Assembly (NCBI RefSeq): GCF_030412265.1
Contig: NZ_JAUHLN010000002.1
Span: 1,240,001-1,304,000, forward strand
Reading direction: 5' to 3'
Length of the DNA stretch: 64,000 bases
Source of the DNA: Fictibacillus terranigra
GTDB taxonomy: Bacteria; Bacillota; Bacilli; Bacillales; Fictibacillaceae
Below are positions 33,021-40,803 of the stretch, in pieces; positions within the stretch are counted from its first letter, which is position 1, and each line of letters opens with the position of its first letter. The notes beneath the pieces are model-generated. The model had not been told where the DNA came from. It saw only the letters and a program-made list of their open reading frames with translations, and ran no database searches. Made by a program: the position numbers and the translations under genes.

Positions 33021-33605
33021 TCAAAAGTTCTCCACTCTCTCCTTCGTATCGCTTTTTGCATAACGCTTCATTAATGGTTTGGCAAATGGCAGCAATGGGA
33101 TGATTTTATAGACAACCATTGACGAGATCATACCTATCAAAGCACCTGCCGCTACATCGATCGGATAATGTACACCGACCCAAACACGGGAAAAAGCCAC
33201 ACAAAGTGCGAGAAGAAGCCATATTACACCTTCTTTCCTTCTAAAGAGCCAAATCGATGTACATATTGAAAAAAAGATGATGGTATGATCACTTGGGAAA
33301 GAATTATCGATTACGTGTTCGACCAGTTGATGCACATTCGTCAGCTCTGCAAAAGGCTGATGATGAGAATAGGCCAAACCTGCAAATTTTCCTAGAATCT
33401 CCGCAATTCCACAGCTCATAATAGCAAAAACAATCATCAGCCGGTTCCGGTTGGAGCGGGTGAGACAGTACCCGATGACAAGGATTCCCAATGCATAGGG
33501 CATATACTCCGCTAGAAACACCATGACAGGGTTTGCTTCTGAAAAACGGTCCGCCAGTTCATTGATACTTCGGAAGGTTTCATTATTAAATTGTGTAAGT
33601 GACAT
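33021..33605 (-). CDS. bcrC: BcrC-type undecaprenyl-diphosphatase (PAP2)
   Basis: A 194-residue, five- to six-helix PAP2 phosphatase. Motifs are FAGLAYSHHQPF (phosphatase motif 1, with His in place of the usual Arg), NSFPSDHTIIFFS (motif 2) and FSRVWVGVHYPIDVAAG (motif 3). The early MVFLAEYMPYALGI is typical of BcrC. It recycles the lipid carrier for cell wall synthesis on the outer membrane face and confers bacitracin tolerance. AAAGGGGG precedes the ATG. Monocistronic. Confidence 0.85.
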   Translation of the reverse strand: MSLTQFNNETFRSINELADRFSEANPVMVFLAEYMPYALGILVIGYCLTRSNRNRLMIVFAIMSCGIAEILGKFAGLAYSHHQPFAELTNVHQLVEHVIDNSFPSDHTIIFFSICTSIWLFRRKEGVIWLLLALCVAFSRVWVGVHYPIDVAAGALIGMISSMVVYKIIPLLPFAKPLMKRYAKSDTKERVENF

Positions 33606-33721
33606 TCTTTGTCCCCCTTTTACTGATTCATCCTTTTTCCTCTATTTTTATTTTATGACGGAACACAGCCGCCTAACTATGGATGGACCTTACACTTACT
33701 TACAAAGCTGTAAGGTTACCA

Positions 33722-33758
33722 TAAAAAAAACAGAACCCTTATTTTGGTTCTGCTTTTT
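33722..33758 (-). terminator. Terminator of the second YbaK-family gene
   Basis: AGCAGAACC/GGTTCTG stem with TTTTTTTT on the minus strand, directly after the stop at 33765. Confidence 0.85.
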
Positions 33759-33764
33759 CATTGA

Positions 33765-34241
33765 TTACTTCGTGATCGCTGCATATTTCGCCTTGGTCAC
33801 ATTTTCTAAATCCCGCGGCGACAGTTCAATTTGCACCCCGATTTTTCCGCCGCTAACGATGATGGTTTCTAATGACTGTGCTGACTCTTCAATGATTGTC
33901 GCCAGCTGTTTTTTCATGCCTACGGGCGAGCAGCCGCCGCGAATATAGCCTGTGACGGCCAGTAATTCTTTGACAGCAATCATCTCCACTTTCTTTTCGT
34001 TGACCGCCTTAGCTGCTTTTTTCAGGTCAAGCTCGGCTTCAACCGGTATGACAAAGACATAATGTTCCTTGCCAGCGCCTTGTGCAACAAGTGTCTTGTA
34101 TACGATTCCAGGTTCCCTGCCAATTTTATGAGCTACAGATACTCCGTCAATCTTGCCGTCCTCTGTATTGTAATTCATATTCTCATACGCGATGTTTTCT
34201 TTATCCAAAATTCTCATCGCGTTCGTTTTGTTCTTTTTCAT
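33765..34241 (-). CDS. ybaK: Cys-tRNA(Pro) deacylase, YbaK/EbsC family, copy 2
   Basis: A 158-residue editing protein of the YbaK branch. Visible motifs are TNAMRILDKENIAYENMNY, GREPGIVYKTLVAQG, YVFVIPVEAELDLKKAAKAV with the catalytic Lys region, and TGYIRGGCSPVGMKKQLATI with the GGCSPVG loop. Length is normal for Cys-tRNA(Pro)/Cys-tRNA(Cys) deacylases. AAGGAG lies before the ATG. It differs clearly from the EbsC/ProX-like copy 2 kb away. Confidence 0.92.
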   Translation of the reverse strand: MKKNKTNAMRILDKENIAYENMNYNTEDGKIDGVSVAHKIGREPGIVYKTLVAQGAGKEHYVFVIPVEAELDLKKAAKAVNEKKVEMIAVKELLAVTGYIRGGCSPVGMKKQLATIIEESAQSLETIIVSGGKIGVQIELSPRDLENVTKAKYAAITK

Positions 34242-34336
34242 ATTCTTCTCCTTATTTCCTGTCTCTCCCCCATTATATAGTACTGCTTAGGTTTGCCCCT
34301 TGTTTTTTATTCGCTTGCAACAAGGAAAAAGATAAC

Positions 34337-34693
34337 TCTTTTTAAAGGACGTAAAAAATCTGCAGCTTTATGAACAGGTGGATGAACTGGAGCATTGGGT
34401 TCAAGATGCAGAGCAACAGGATACCGCTCGACACCCAGTTCTTGTGCATGGTGATCTCCATATCCGCAACATAACAGTGGATGACCAAGGTAAGATTTCA
34501 GGAATCATCGACTGGAGGGATGATCGTCTACAGTTTTCTTCCTCCCGAAGGCCGGGAGCCTTTCTTTCAAGAGGAACTCACACGTTTCAAGGCGCTCTAT
34601 ACGACTGTTCTCCTTATGCTTTATGGACATGGGCATCTTGACGCAGAATTAATAAAAGCCGCCAGTCACAGCTTGGACCTGTTACGCTTGTGA
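34337..34693 (+). pseudogene. C-terminal remnant of an APH-type phosphotransferase
   Basis: There is no start codon and the first ~200 residues are missing. One frame carries the kinase catalytic loop and metal motif (VLVHGDLHIRNITVDDQG, ISGIIDW). Another frame, after a deletion and frame change near 34515, gives MIVYSFLPPEGREPFFQEE and ALYTTVLLMLYGHGHLDAEL. The family is aminoglycoside/macrolide-type phosphotransferases. The tail of the remnant is embedded in a large terminator hairpin. Confidence 0.8.
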
Positions 34694-34708
34694 CTGGCGG
34701 CTTTTATT
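34651..34708. terminator. Bidirectional terminator with perfect 20-bp arms
   Basis: AATAAAAGCCGCCAGTCACA pairs with TGTGACTGGCGGCTTTTATT around an 18-base loop. It serves the APH remnant and the convergent HxlR gene. Confidence 0.9.
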
Positions 34709-34721
34709 CTTATTATCCCAA

Positions 34722-35087
34722 TTAATTCGCTTCTCCATCAAGTGAAGCGCCTTGTTCATTTTTTAGTTTCATATGCTCAACATGGGCAGCGCCCCAATGG
34801 TGCATAGCATCCATCACCGGCCCTAAACTTTTGCCATATTCCGTAATGGAGTACTCCACTTTCGGCGGGATTTGGGGGTAGACCACCCGCTGTACAATAT
34901 CCTGCTCTTCTAATTCACGCAGGTGAAGCGTCAGCATTCGTTGAGTGATATCGGGCATGAGTCTTCTTAATTCGTTAAATCTTAAAATATCACCGGAAAG
35001 CAAGTGCTGTATGATAATCGGCTTCCATTTACCAACGATCATGTCCAATGCGACAACGACCTGACATTGTTCTGGATTTTTTTTCAT
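34722..35087 (-). CDS. HxlR-family regulator, probably thiol-based
   Basis: A 121-residue winged-helix protein: IVGKWKPIIIQHLLSGDILR, FNELRRLMPDITQRMLTLHL, LEEQDIVQRVVYPQIPPKVE and YSITEYGKSLGPVMDAM. A Cys at residue 8 (NPEQCQVVVALD) matches the position of the sensing Cys in YodB-type HxlR proteins, which respond to quinones and diamide. It is divergent from an azoreductase gene, the same pairing as YodB/AzoR1 in B. subtilis, so repression of that gene is likely. GGAGGAG precedes the ATG. Confidence 0.9.
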   Translation of the reverse strand: MKKNPEQCQVVVALDMIVGKWKPIIIQHLLSGDILRFNELRRLMPDITQRMLTLHLRELEEQDIVQRVVYPQIPPKVEYSITEYGKSLGPVMDAMHHWGAAHVEHMKLKNEQGASLDGEAN

Positions 35088-35109
35088 GAAACGGCTCCTC
35101 CATTTTTAC

Positions 35110-35127
35110 AGTACCTTTTTTTATACT
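35110..35127. promoter_or_regulatory. Possible HxlR operator between hxlR-type and azoreductase genes
   Basis: AGTA-N10-TACT dyad lying in the 147-bp divergent intergenic region, near the HxlR gene. It is short and only suggestive. Confidence 0.35.
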
Positions 35128-35234
35128 ATACCACATGAATGTGCCTACTTCACAAATCTGTGCCTATGCTTAATAATTGCTTATGCAGGTAATTTACAAT
35201 AACTGCTCTATATCAAACAAAAGGTGGAATACAA

Positions 35235-35870
35235 ATGGCAAAAGTATTATACATTACTGCCCACCCGCATAATGAAAGTCAATCTTTCAGTATGGCTGCA
35301 GGTAAGGCATTTATCGACACTTATAAAGAAGTGAATGCCGGCGATGAAGTGGTGCATATCGATCTTTATAAAGAAAATATTCCTCATATTGATGCTGATG
35401 TATTCAGCGGCTGGGGAAAACTTCAAAGCGGTAAAGGATTTGAAGAACTGTCGGCTGACGAGAAAGCAAAAGTCCAGCGTCTTGGTGAACTGAGCGAACA
35501 GTTCGTTGAGGCGGACAAATATGTTTTCGTTACACCTTTGTGGAACTTCTCATTCCCGCCAGTGATGAAAGCTTATCTTGATTCAGTTGCTGTTGCAGGT
35601 AAAGCTTTCAAATATACTGAAAATGGGCCAGTGGGTCTTTTGACGGACAAAAAAGCTCTTCATATTCAAGCTCGCGGCGGTATTTACTCTGAGGGTCCTG
35701 CTGCAGAATTTGAAATGGGGCACCGTTATTTGAATGTAATGATGAACTTCTTCGGCGTTCCTTCATTGGAAGGCGTATTTATTGAAGGACATGCTGCCAT
35801 GCCTGATAAAGCGCAAGAAATTAAAGAAAACGGAATTGTGCGTGCTAAGGATGCTGCACATACATTTTAA
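35235..35870 (+). CDS. azoR: FMN-dependent NADH-azoreductase
   Basis: A 211-residue flavodoxin-like enzyme. FMN-binding and family motifs are [39 protein letters not shown] and [15 protein letters not shown], plus [20 protein letters not shown]. It reduces quinones and azo compounds by two electrons and defends against electrophile stress. AAAGGTGG lies before the ATG, and a strong terminator follows. It is divergently transcribed from an HxlR-type regulator. Confidence 0.94.
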   Translation: MAKVLYITAHPHNESQSFSMAAGKAFIDTYKEVNAGDEVVHIDLYKENIPHIDADVFSGWGKLQSGKGFEELSADEKAKVQRLGELSEQFVEADKYVFVTPLWNFSFPPVMKAYLDSVAVAGKAFKYTENGPVGLLTDKKALHIQARGGIYSEGPAAEFEMGHRYLNVMMNFFGVPSLEGVFIEGHAAMPDKAQEIKENGIVRAKDAAHTF

Positions 35871-35881
35871 GCTTATAGAGA

Positions 35882-35919
35882 AACAAGGCGGTGCTTTACA
35901 GTGGCCGCCTTGTTTTTTT
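35882..35919. terminator. Terminator of azoR
   Basis: AACAAGGCGG and CCGCCTTGTT arms followed by TTTTTT; it also sits at the end of the convergent hypothetical gene. Confidence 0.88.
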
Positions 35920-35920
35920 A

Positions 35921-36331
35921 TTAAAATAGCATCTCGTGAAACGCTTCTTTAAGGTAACTGTTCAGCAGGGGAATCGTAAATTCCTTGTCATATCGTTCAG
36001 AAGCTACCCTGCTTCCATCCCACCCCAGAGTGTCCAGTTCTGTCGTCATCTCGCCGCCATTCTTCAACTGTACCAGGATCGTACCGTTTGGTGTCCGTTC
36101 AAAACTGAGCACCGTCTGCTTAATCATGATTTGTGCAAAAACACCCGGGACGGCTTCATTGATCCGGATATTAATCTCATCCGTCTTTTCTTCCACTATT
36201 CTTAACTTAAACTTCATATCACTAAAGAAAACATTAATAGAATGCTGGGTCTTATCAATATGAACCCTTGCTTTATGGTCCAGCATGTACATTTCTTTAA
36301 CCTTCTGGATCAATTTTTCTGAGTATGACAT
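35921..36331 (-). CDS. Hypothetical protein
   Basis: A 136-residue soluble protein that I do not recognise. It has an amphipathic N-terminal helix (SEKLIQKVKEMYMLDHKARV) and alternating beta-like segments (HSINVFFSDMKFKLRIVEE, ILVQLKNGGEMTTELDTLGW). A conserved-looking end reads FTIPLLNSYLKEAFHEMLF. AGGTGG lies before the ATG. No signal peptide or membrane segment is seen. Confidence 0.7.
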   Translation of the reverse strand: MSYSEKLIQKVKEMYMLDHKARVHIDKTQHSINVFFSDMKFKLRIVEEKTDEINIRINEAVPGVFAQIMIKQTVLSFERTPNGTILVQLKNGGEMTTELDTLGWDGSRVASERYDKEFTIPLLNSYLKEAFHEMLF

Positions 36332-36572
36332 AATCCACCTGCCTTTATCTTTCTATGGAATTACATTCGCTAAAAAGGAAGTTTTCCCTTCTCATTTCTG
36401 TCTGAATTTCTCCTTTTGCGTCATTTTTTGTCCATGATTATTTCTGCCGATTAAGGGAAAAATACAAGCTGTCGTTTATACGAGCGCCAGGCAAATTATT
36501 TTATCAGGTTATTTTGATTGTGTTACTATGATTTTGTTTTCAACTATTAAAAAAACAGAAGGAGACTTTTCA

Positions 36573-37652
36573 ATGCCACACCTTTTTTCTCCGCTTACTA
36601 TCAAAGATATTACGCTCAGAAACCGAATTGGGGTTTCTCCTATGTGCCAATACAGTGCCGAGGATGGGATGCCGAATGACTGGCATTACGTTCACTTAGG
36701 CTCTCGTGCTGTAGGGGGAGCTGGTCTTGTCATCGTTGAGGCGACCGCCGTGGAACCTAGAGGCAGGATTTCGCCAGAAGATCTTGGCATCTATACGGAT
36801 AAGCATATTGAGCCATTCAAACGCATCACCTCTTTTCTGAAAGAACACGGAGCTGTACCCGGCATCCAGCTGGCACATGCCGGACGGAAAGCATCAACGT
36901 ACAGCCCTTGGAAAGAAAAAGAGCAAAGTACAGCCGGAGTCCCGAACGATCAAGGCGGCTGGGATGTAGTCGGTCCGAGTGAGATTCCTTTTAGTGAAGG
37001 ATATAAAGAACCCAAGGAATTAAGTATCGACGAAATCAAAGAGATTCAGGAAAACTTCCGGCTGGCGACAATCAGAGCACGCGAGGCGGGCTTTGAGTGG
37101 ATGGAATTTCATGGGGCGCACGGCTATTTGGCACACAGCTTCTATTCTCCGATCTCTAACAAGCGAACGGACGAATACGGCGGCTCTTTCGAGAACCGTA
37201 TCCGCTTTTTCTTAGAGACTGTACGCATCATGAGAAAGGAATGGCCGGAAAACCTCCCGTTCACCGTCCGTATCTCCTCAACAGACTGGGTGGATGACGG
37301 CTGGACAATAGAGGATTCCATCGAGCTGGCTAAACGCCTCAAAGAAGAGGGTGTGGATCTCGTGGACTGCAGCTCAGGCGGAAATCTCCCGAAAGCACCT
37401 ATTCCTGTCGGTGCTGGCTATCAGAATCTATTCGCCGAAAAAATACGTGAACAAGCGGGTATTCCTACTGCAGCTGTAGGTTTGATCACACAAGCCATGC
37501 AGGCTGACGAAATCATCCGCAACGAAAAAGCGGATCTTGTACTGCTAGCACGTGAGCTGCTTCGTGATCCATACTGGCCACTGCGTGCTGCGGAAACTGT
37601 GCATCAGAAAGGTGCGCTGGACATCCCCGTTCAATATGAGCGAGGCTGGTAA
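36573..37652 (+). CDS. namA: Old yellow enzyme, NADPH dehydrogenase NamA/XenA-like
   Basis: A 359-residue FMN-binding TIM barrel of the thermophilic-like (YqjM/XenA) class. The redox-tuning Cys lies in IGVSPMCQYSAEDG and the substrate His pair in EFHGAHGYLAHSFYSPISN. The FMN phosphate region is VLLARELLRDPYWPLRAA, and the subunit-crossing tail ends in YERGW with the arginine finger. An insertion (STYSPWKEKEQSTAG) makes it closer to XenA than to YqjM. It reduces electrophilic alkenes and nitro compounds. The ATG at 36573 follows AAGGAGAC; the longer ORF start at 36528 has no site. Confidence 0.93.
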   Translation: MPHLFSPLTIKDITLRNRIGVSPMCQYSAEDGMPNDWHYVHLGSRAVGGAGLVIVEATAVEPRGRISPEDLGIYTDKHIEPFKRITSFLKEHGAVPGIQLAHAGRKASTYSPWKEKEQSTAGVPNDQGGWDVVGPSEIPFSEGYKEPKELSIDEIKEIQENFRLATIRAREAGFEWMEFHGAHGYLAHSFYSPISNKRTDEYGGSFENRIRFFLETVRIMRKEWPENLPFTVRISSTDWVDDGWTIEDSIELAKRLKEEGVDLVDCSSGGNLPKAPIPVGAGYQNLFAEKIREQAGIPTAAVGLITQAMQADEIIRNEKADLVLLARELLRDPYWPLRAAETVHQKGALDIPVQYERGW

Positions 37653-38157
37653 ACATGAAAACCCGGCAAGGACCAAGGTTCCTTGCCGGGTTTTCATTGA
37701 TTTCATAAAGAGCTGAGAATCGATCATCAGGGTTCTTTATTAACTTATACATCATGATCGTTTGCAGCGGCTTAAAGCCCATTTTTTCATACACACCTTT
37801 TGCAAAGTTCGCATCAAACACATTCAATCTTACTTCTTCATATCCATTTCCCTTCAACGCCGTGATCCCGGCTTCTACAAGCTTCTTGGACTGGCCTCTT
37901 CCTCTATATTCCTGATGAACGTAGACATCATAAATAAAACCGATCTCATTGCCAGTAAAGTAGTCGGTATTACGGCCAATCATAATCCATCCAGCTACTC
38001 TGCCTTGATCTTTGTAGACGAGGTGATAGGTCCCCATCTCTAAGATGGATGAAAGCATACACTCAGCCTTTTCCTGTGAAAGAACACCTTTCCCCTGCAT
38101 TCCTTCATTTGCAGACAGCGAACATTCGACGTATTCGCGGGTTGCTTGCTCAATCAT
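37513..38157 (-). CDS. GNAT N-acetyltransferase with unusual C-terminal extension
   Basis: The first ~145 residues are a normal GNAT domain (EMGTYHLVYKDQGRVAGWIM, FIYDVYVHQEYRGRGQSKKL, LNVFDANFAKGVYEKMGFKP, ending near MMYKLI). The frame then continues for about 70 more residues, through the bidirectional terminator at 37658-37694 and 140 bases into the antisense of namA, stopping at 37513. A lost stop codon or nearby indel is likely. The ATG at 38157 follows AAGAAGGG by nine bases; earlier in-frame starts exist at 38166 and 38187. Confidence 0.78.
   Translation of the reverse strand: MIEQATREYVECSLSANEGMQGKGVLSQEKAECMLSSILEMGTYHLVYKDQGRVAGWIMIGRNTDYFTGNEIGFIYDVYVHQEYRGRGQSKKLVEAGITALKGNGYEEVRLNVFDANFAKGVYEKMGFKPLQTIMMYKLIKNPDDRFSALYEINENPARNLGPCRVFMFTSLAHIERGCPAHLSDAQFPQHAVASMDHEAAHVLAVQDPLFRCG
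37658..37694. terminator. Bidirectional terminator of namA and the convergent GNAT gene
   Basis: AAAACCCGGCAAGG and CCTTGCCGGGTTTT form a perfect 14-bp stem with a 9-base loop. Confidence 0.9.
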
Positions 38158-38297
38158 TCGAATCATCCCTTCTTGAATCTTTCTCAATGCGCTGGAAACA
38201 AATAGGATGCTTCTTTTCCTAAAAATTACTGAACTAGGGGTAATGGACCAAACTTATTCTTTATATAGTTTAAAGAAGGTTTCTTGGAGGTGATACC

Positions 38298-38726
38298 GTG
38301 GCTGTCGTGCAAGCCAGCAGCTCAGATATTAATTTGTTAGCCCGATTGCTTCGAGCGGAAGGAGAAGGAGAAGGCGTCCGGGGAATGCAGCTGGTCGGAA
38401 ATGTTGGAATTAACAGGATCCGTGCCAATTGTTCCGATTTTAAAGGACTGAGGACAATTCCTCAGATGATTTACCAGCCCCATGCATTTGAAGCCGTAAC
38501 ACACGGTTATTTTTATCAATCAGCAAGAACGAGTGAAAAACGCTTGGCAAAGCGAGCGATTAATGGAGAACGTTACTGGCCGGCAAAATACAGCTTGTGG
38601 TATTTTCGGCCACAGGGAAATTGTCCGTCCACCTGGTATGGCCAGCCGCTTGTTGCCAGATATAAACTTCATTGCTTCTATCAGCCCCAACCGGAAGAGT
38701 GCGACAATGTCTACAATACGTTTTAA
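38298..38726 (+). CDS. cwlJ: Spore cortex-lytic cell wall hydrolase CwlJ
   Basis: A 142-residue single-domain hydrolase of the SleB/CwlJ family, the exact usual length of CwlJ. Motifs are LLARLLRAEGEGEGVRGM with the conserved Glu, LVGNVGINRIRANCSDFKG, MIYQPHAFEAVTHGYFYQSA, and the end CFYQPQPEECDNVYNTF. It acts in the spore coat to degrade cortex peptidoglycan during Ca-DPA germination and normally depends on GerQ. There is no signal peptide, as expected. The start is GTG with GGAGGTG upstream. Confidence 0.95.
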   Translation: MAVVQASSSDINLLARLLRAEGEGEGVRGMQLVGNVGINRIRANCSDFKGLRTIPQMIYQPHAFEAVTHGYFYQSARTSEKRLAKRAINGERYWPAKYSLWYFRPQGNCPSTWYGQPLVARYKLHCFYQPQPEECDNVYNTF

Positions 38727-39138
38727 TGCTTTTAGCAGGCTGGGATCATACAAACAGCCTGCTCCTTCTTGTTTAACAGATAATTCCAGTTCGGCCGATG
38801 TTATTCGTGACCGTGGTGACATAAAACGGAAGACAAGCTTGATGCTGCCGGAAACCGTAAGCCAGCTAAATCACTGGTTTCTGAAGGAATATTATGAAGA
38901 GGAAGAACCGTTTTCTGATGAACAGCAGCTTGAAGAGATGAACGAATGGATGTTAGATCCTATGGAGTTTGCGTTCCCATTAAATTTCTCGGTGGTTGAG
39001 AAAGGCCTCTCGGAAATAAAAGGAATGATTCATTACATGGACGAATCAGCGCGCAAGCTCAGAATCCTTGACAAGGGTGGTCAATTGCGTCATCTTTCGC
39101 TGAAGAATATCAAGAATATATCGAAAGCCGATCAGTAA
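38707..39138 (+). CDS. YolD-like family protein, start uncertain
   Basis: The second part is a clear YolD-like domain: IRDRGDIKRKTSLMLPETVS, DEQQLEEMNEWMLDPMEF and KGMIHYMDESARKLRILDKG, then LRHLSLKNIKNI. YolD proteins often accompany Y-family polymerases, but none is near. The only in-frame start is an ATG at 38707 inside the end of cwlJ, with GGAAGAG seven bases upstream. The resulting ~32-residue head crosses a hairpin and is not typical. Homologues usually begin close to IRDRG. A one-base deletion at 38799-38804 (ATGTTATT in place of ATGTTTATT) could have broken a native start. Confidence 0.6.
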   Translation: MSTIRFNAFSRLGSYKQPAPSCLTDNSSSADVIRDRGDIKRKTSLMLPETVSQLNHWFLKEYYEEEEPFSDEQQLEEMNEWMLDPMEFAFPLNFSVVEKGLSEIKGMIHYMDESARKLRILDKGGQLRHLSLKNIKNISKADQ

Positions 39139-39146
39139 GAAAAATA

Positions 39147-39172
39147 GGTGCCATTCACGGCGCCTGACACCA
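39147..39172. repeat. Degenerate copy of the GGTGCC repeat
   Basis: GGTGCC-N6-GGCGCCTGACACC, related to the GGTGCCTGGCACC palindrome at 29063, 55181 and 59032. It lies between the convergent YolD and RsbR genes. Confidence 0.5.
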
Positions 39173-39994
39173 TTAATTCAACGTCTTTTTTCCAATGGCC
39201 TGTTTCACGTTTCCATAGACTTTGATCGAAGTAAAATCAATCCCGGCATTTATAATTCTGCTGGCCAATTCAGGGCGTATCCCTGTAACTGCGATATCGA
39301 TTCCGAGCAGAGCCAAAACACTGTGTACAGTAAAAATGTGCCTTGCCACTTCGGTATCAATGGTAATAATACCTGAAAAATCAAGAATAAGATATTTGAC
39401 GCCCAAAGGAGAAATCTTTGGAACCACACGATTTAGCAAGTGGTCCGATCGATTGGAGTCTATCGTTCCGATCAAAGGAAGAATGGCAATTCCGTCTTGT
39501 ATGGGTACGATAGGTGTTGATAATTCCATGATCTCTTTTTGTGCTTCATGAATGACACGGTCTTTATAGCGTTCAAAAGCGATCACCGTTTCATTTATAC
39601 TGAGATCCAGCATCAGATTCACTCTTTTGATGACCATGACGACTTCTCTCGTATTCAATCCAAATTCCATGCCGATGTCCGTCAAGAAATCTGCTAACAC
39701 CATACGGGTATCCGTATAACGAATGATAATTTGGGAAATTTCCAGCTGGCTTCTTGCCGCTGTTTCTCCGTTACCCTTACTCCATGATAACAGCGCCTCA
39801 GGAACAGAGCCCTCCTGGCAATCAAGGGATTGTGCTAAAAACACTAAAAACTCATCATACATTGATTTAGCTTGATCGATCTCCTCTTCCGGAACATCAA
39901 AACGAAATCTGACGACAATCTCATCAACAATGTCTGAAGCGAGTGTGCCAGAGTTCTCCAATAGATAATGCGCCATAGTGATGAAAGAGTTCAT
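39173..39994 (-). CDS. RsbR-family stressosome protein
   Basis: A 273-residue protein. The N-terminal half is a helical RsbR-N-like sensor domain (SLDCQEGSVPEALLSWSKG, FGLNTREVVMVIKRVNLMLD). The C-terminal half is a STAS domain (LPLIGTIDSNRSDHLLNRVV, YLILDFSGIITIDTEVARHI, GIDFTSIKVYGNVKQAIGK). The conserved Asp-Thr in TIDTEVA is the phosphorylation site by RsbT. RsbR paralogues build the stressosome that activates sigma-B. AGGAG lies before the ATG. It is a lone paralogue with no rsbS/rsbT beside it. Confidence 0.9.
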   Translation of the reverse strand: MNSFITMAHYLLENSGTLASDIVDEIVVRFRFDVPEEEIDQAKSMYDEFLVFLAQSLDCQEGSVPEALLSWSKGNGETAARSQLEISQIIIRYTDTRMVLADFLTDIGMEFGLNTREVVMVIKRVNLMLDLSINETVIAFERYKDRVIHEAQKEIMELSTPIVPIQDGIAILPLIGTIDSNRSDHLLNRVVPKISPLGVKYLILDFSGIITIDTEVARHIFTVHSVLALLGIDIAVTGIRPELASRIINAGIDFTSIKVYGNVKQAIGKKTLN

Positions 39995-40216
39995 GAACGT
40001 ACACTCCTATATGTTTAATATCCATTCAGCATGGAGGAATTGATATTTTAATGGTTATTGATAACAAAAGTAATAGTCATATTGTAAACGGCTAGACCTC
40101 ATTATAGCTTATTTTGTCACGATTGTAAGGGTTTCTTAGAATTGGAAGGATGAAACTCCCTTCTGCCCGTAATTGTTTTATAAGTATGGTACGATATAGG
40201 CTAAAAAGGTGGGAAA

Positions 40217-40759
40217 ATGAGAATGGATGGCGAACACTTCTTTTTAAAGCTTCTTGATCCATCCGATAGCGAAGCACTGCTTCAGCTGGAAGTAGACAAC
40301 CGTGAATTTTTTCAAATGTATAGTCCGCTAAGAAACGATGAATTTTATACGCTGGAAGGACAGCGGGAACGGCTGGAAGTGATCAATAAGATGAGGGAAA
40401 TGGGTCATCAATACACGTTTGGGATCTTTTTAAAAGGATCTGAAGAGCTCATTGGCGATGTTTCATTGTTTAAGATTGAGCGTGGCCCTGCACAAACGGG
40501 AATGCTCGGTTACTGTCTCGATCATCATCACAATGGTAAAGGATATATGACGAAGGTCGTCAAACGGATGATTACGTTTGCGTTCAACGTCAAGAAACTT
40601 CATCGTATCGAAGCGGGTGTGATGCCTCAAAACGCTGGTTCCATCAAGGTATTAGAGAAAGCCGGATTCCATAGAGAAGGCATTGCTGTAAAATCAATAA
40701 AAATAAACGGAAGATGGGAAGATCATCAAATGCTTGCCATCATTAATGATGCCGAATGA
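40217..40759 (+). CDS. RimJ/RimL-type GNAT N-acetyltransferase
   Basis: A 180-residue GNAT. It has an N-terminal strand (GEHFFLKLLDPSDSEALLQL), then GDVSLFKIERGPAQTGMLGY, motif A (YCLDHHHNGKGYMTKVVKRM) and motif B (LHRIEAGVMPQNAGSIKVLE then KAGFHREG). It resembles the ribosomal-protein-alanine acetyltransferase branch; the true substrate may differ. AGGTGGGAAA lies directly before the ATG at 40217. A terminator follows. Confidence 0.9.
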   Translation: MRMDGEHFFLKLLDPSDSEALLQLEVDNREFFQMYSPLRNDEFYTLEGQRERLEVINKMREMGHQYTFGIFLKGSEELIGDVSLFKIERGPAQTGMLGYCLDHHHNGKGYMTKVVKRMITFAFNVKKLHRIEAGVMPQNAGSIKVLEKAGFHREGIAVKSIKINGRWEDHQMLAIINDAE

Positions 40760-40767
40760 CCTCACCT

Positions 40768-40801
40768 AAAAAGACCGCTCGAATTAAAGAGCGGTCACTT
40801 T
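40768..40801. terminator. Bidirectional terminator between the GNAT gene and opuFB
   Basis: GACCGCTC and GAGCGGTC arms with an 8-base loop and T run on the minus strand. Confidence 0.85.
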
Positions 40802-40803
40802 AC

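Noticed and set aside
32803-33063. 86-codon plus-strand ORF next to bcrC
   Set aside because: It has no ribosome site, lies partly antisense to bcrC and has no recognisable domain.
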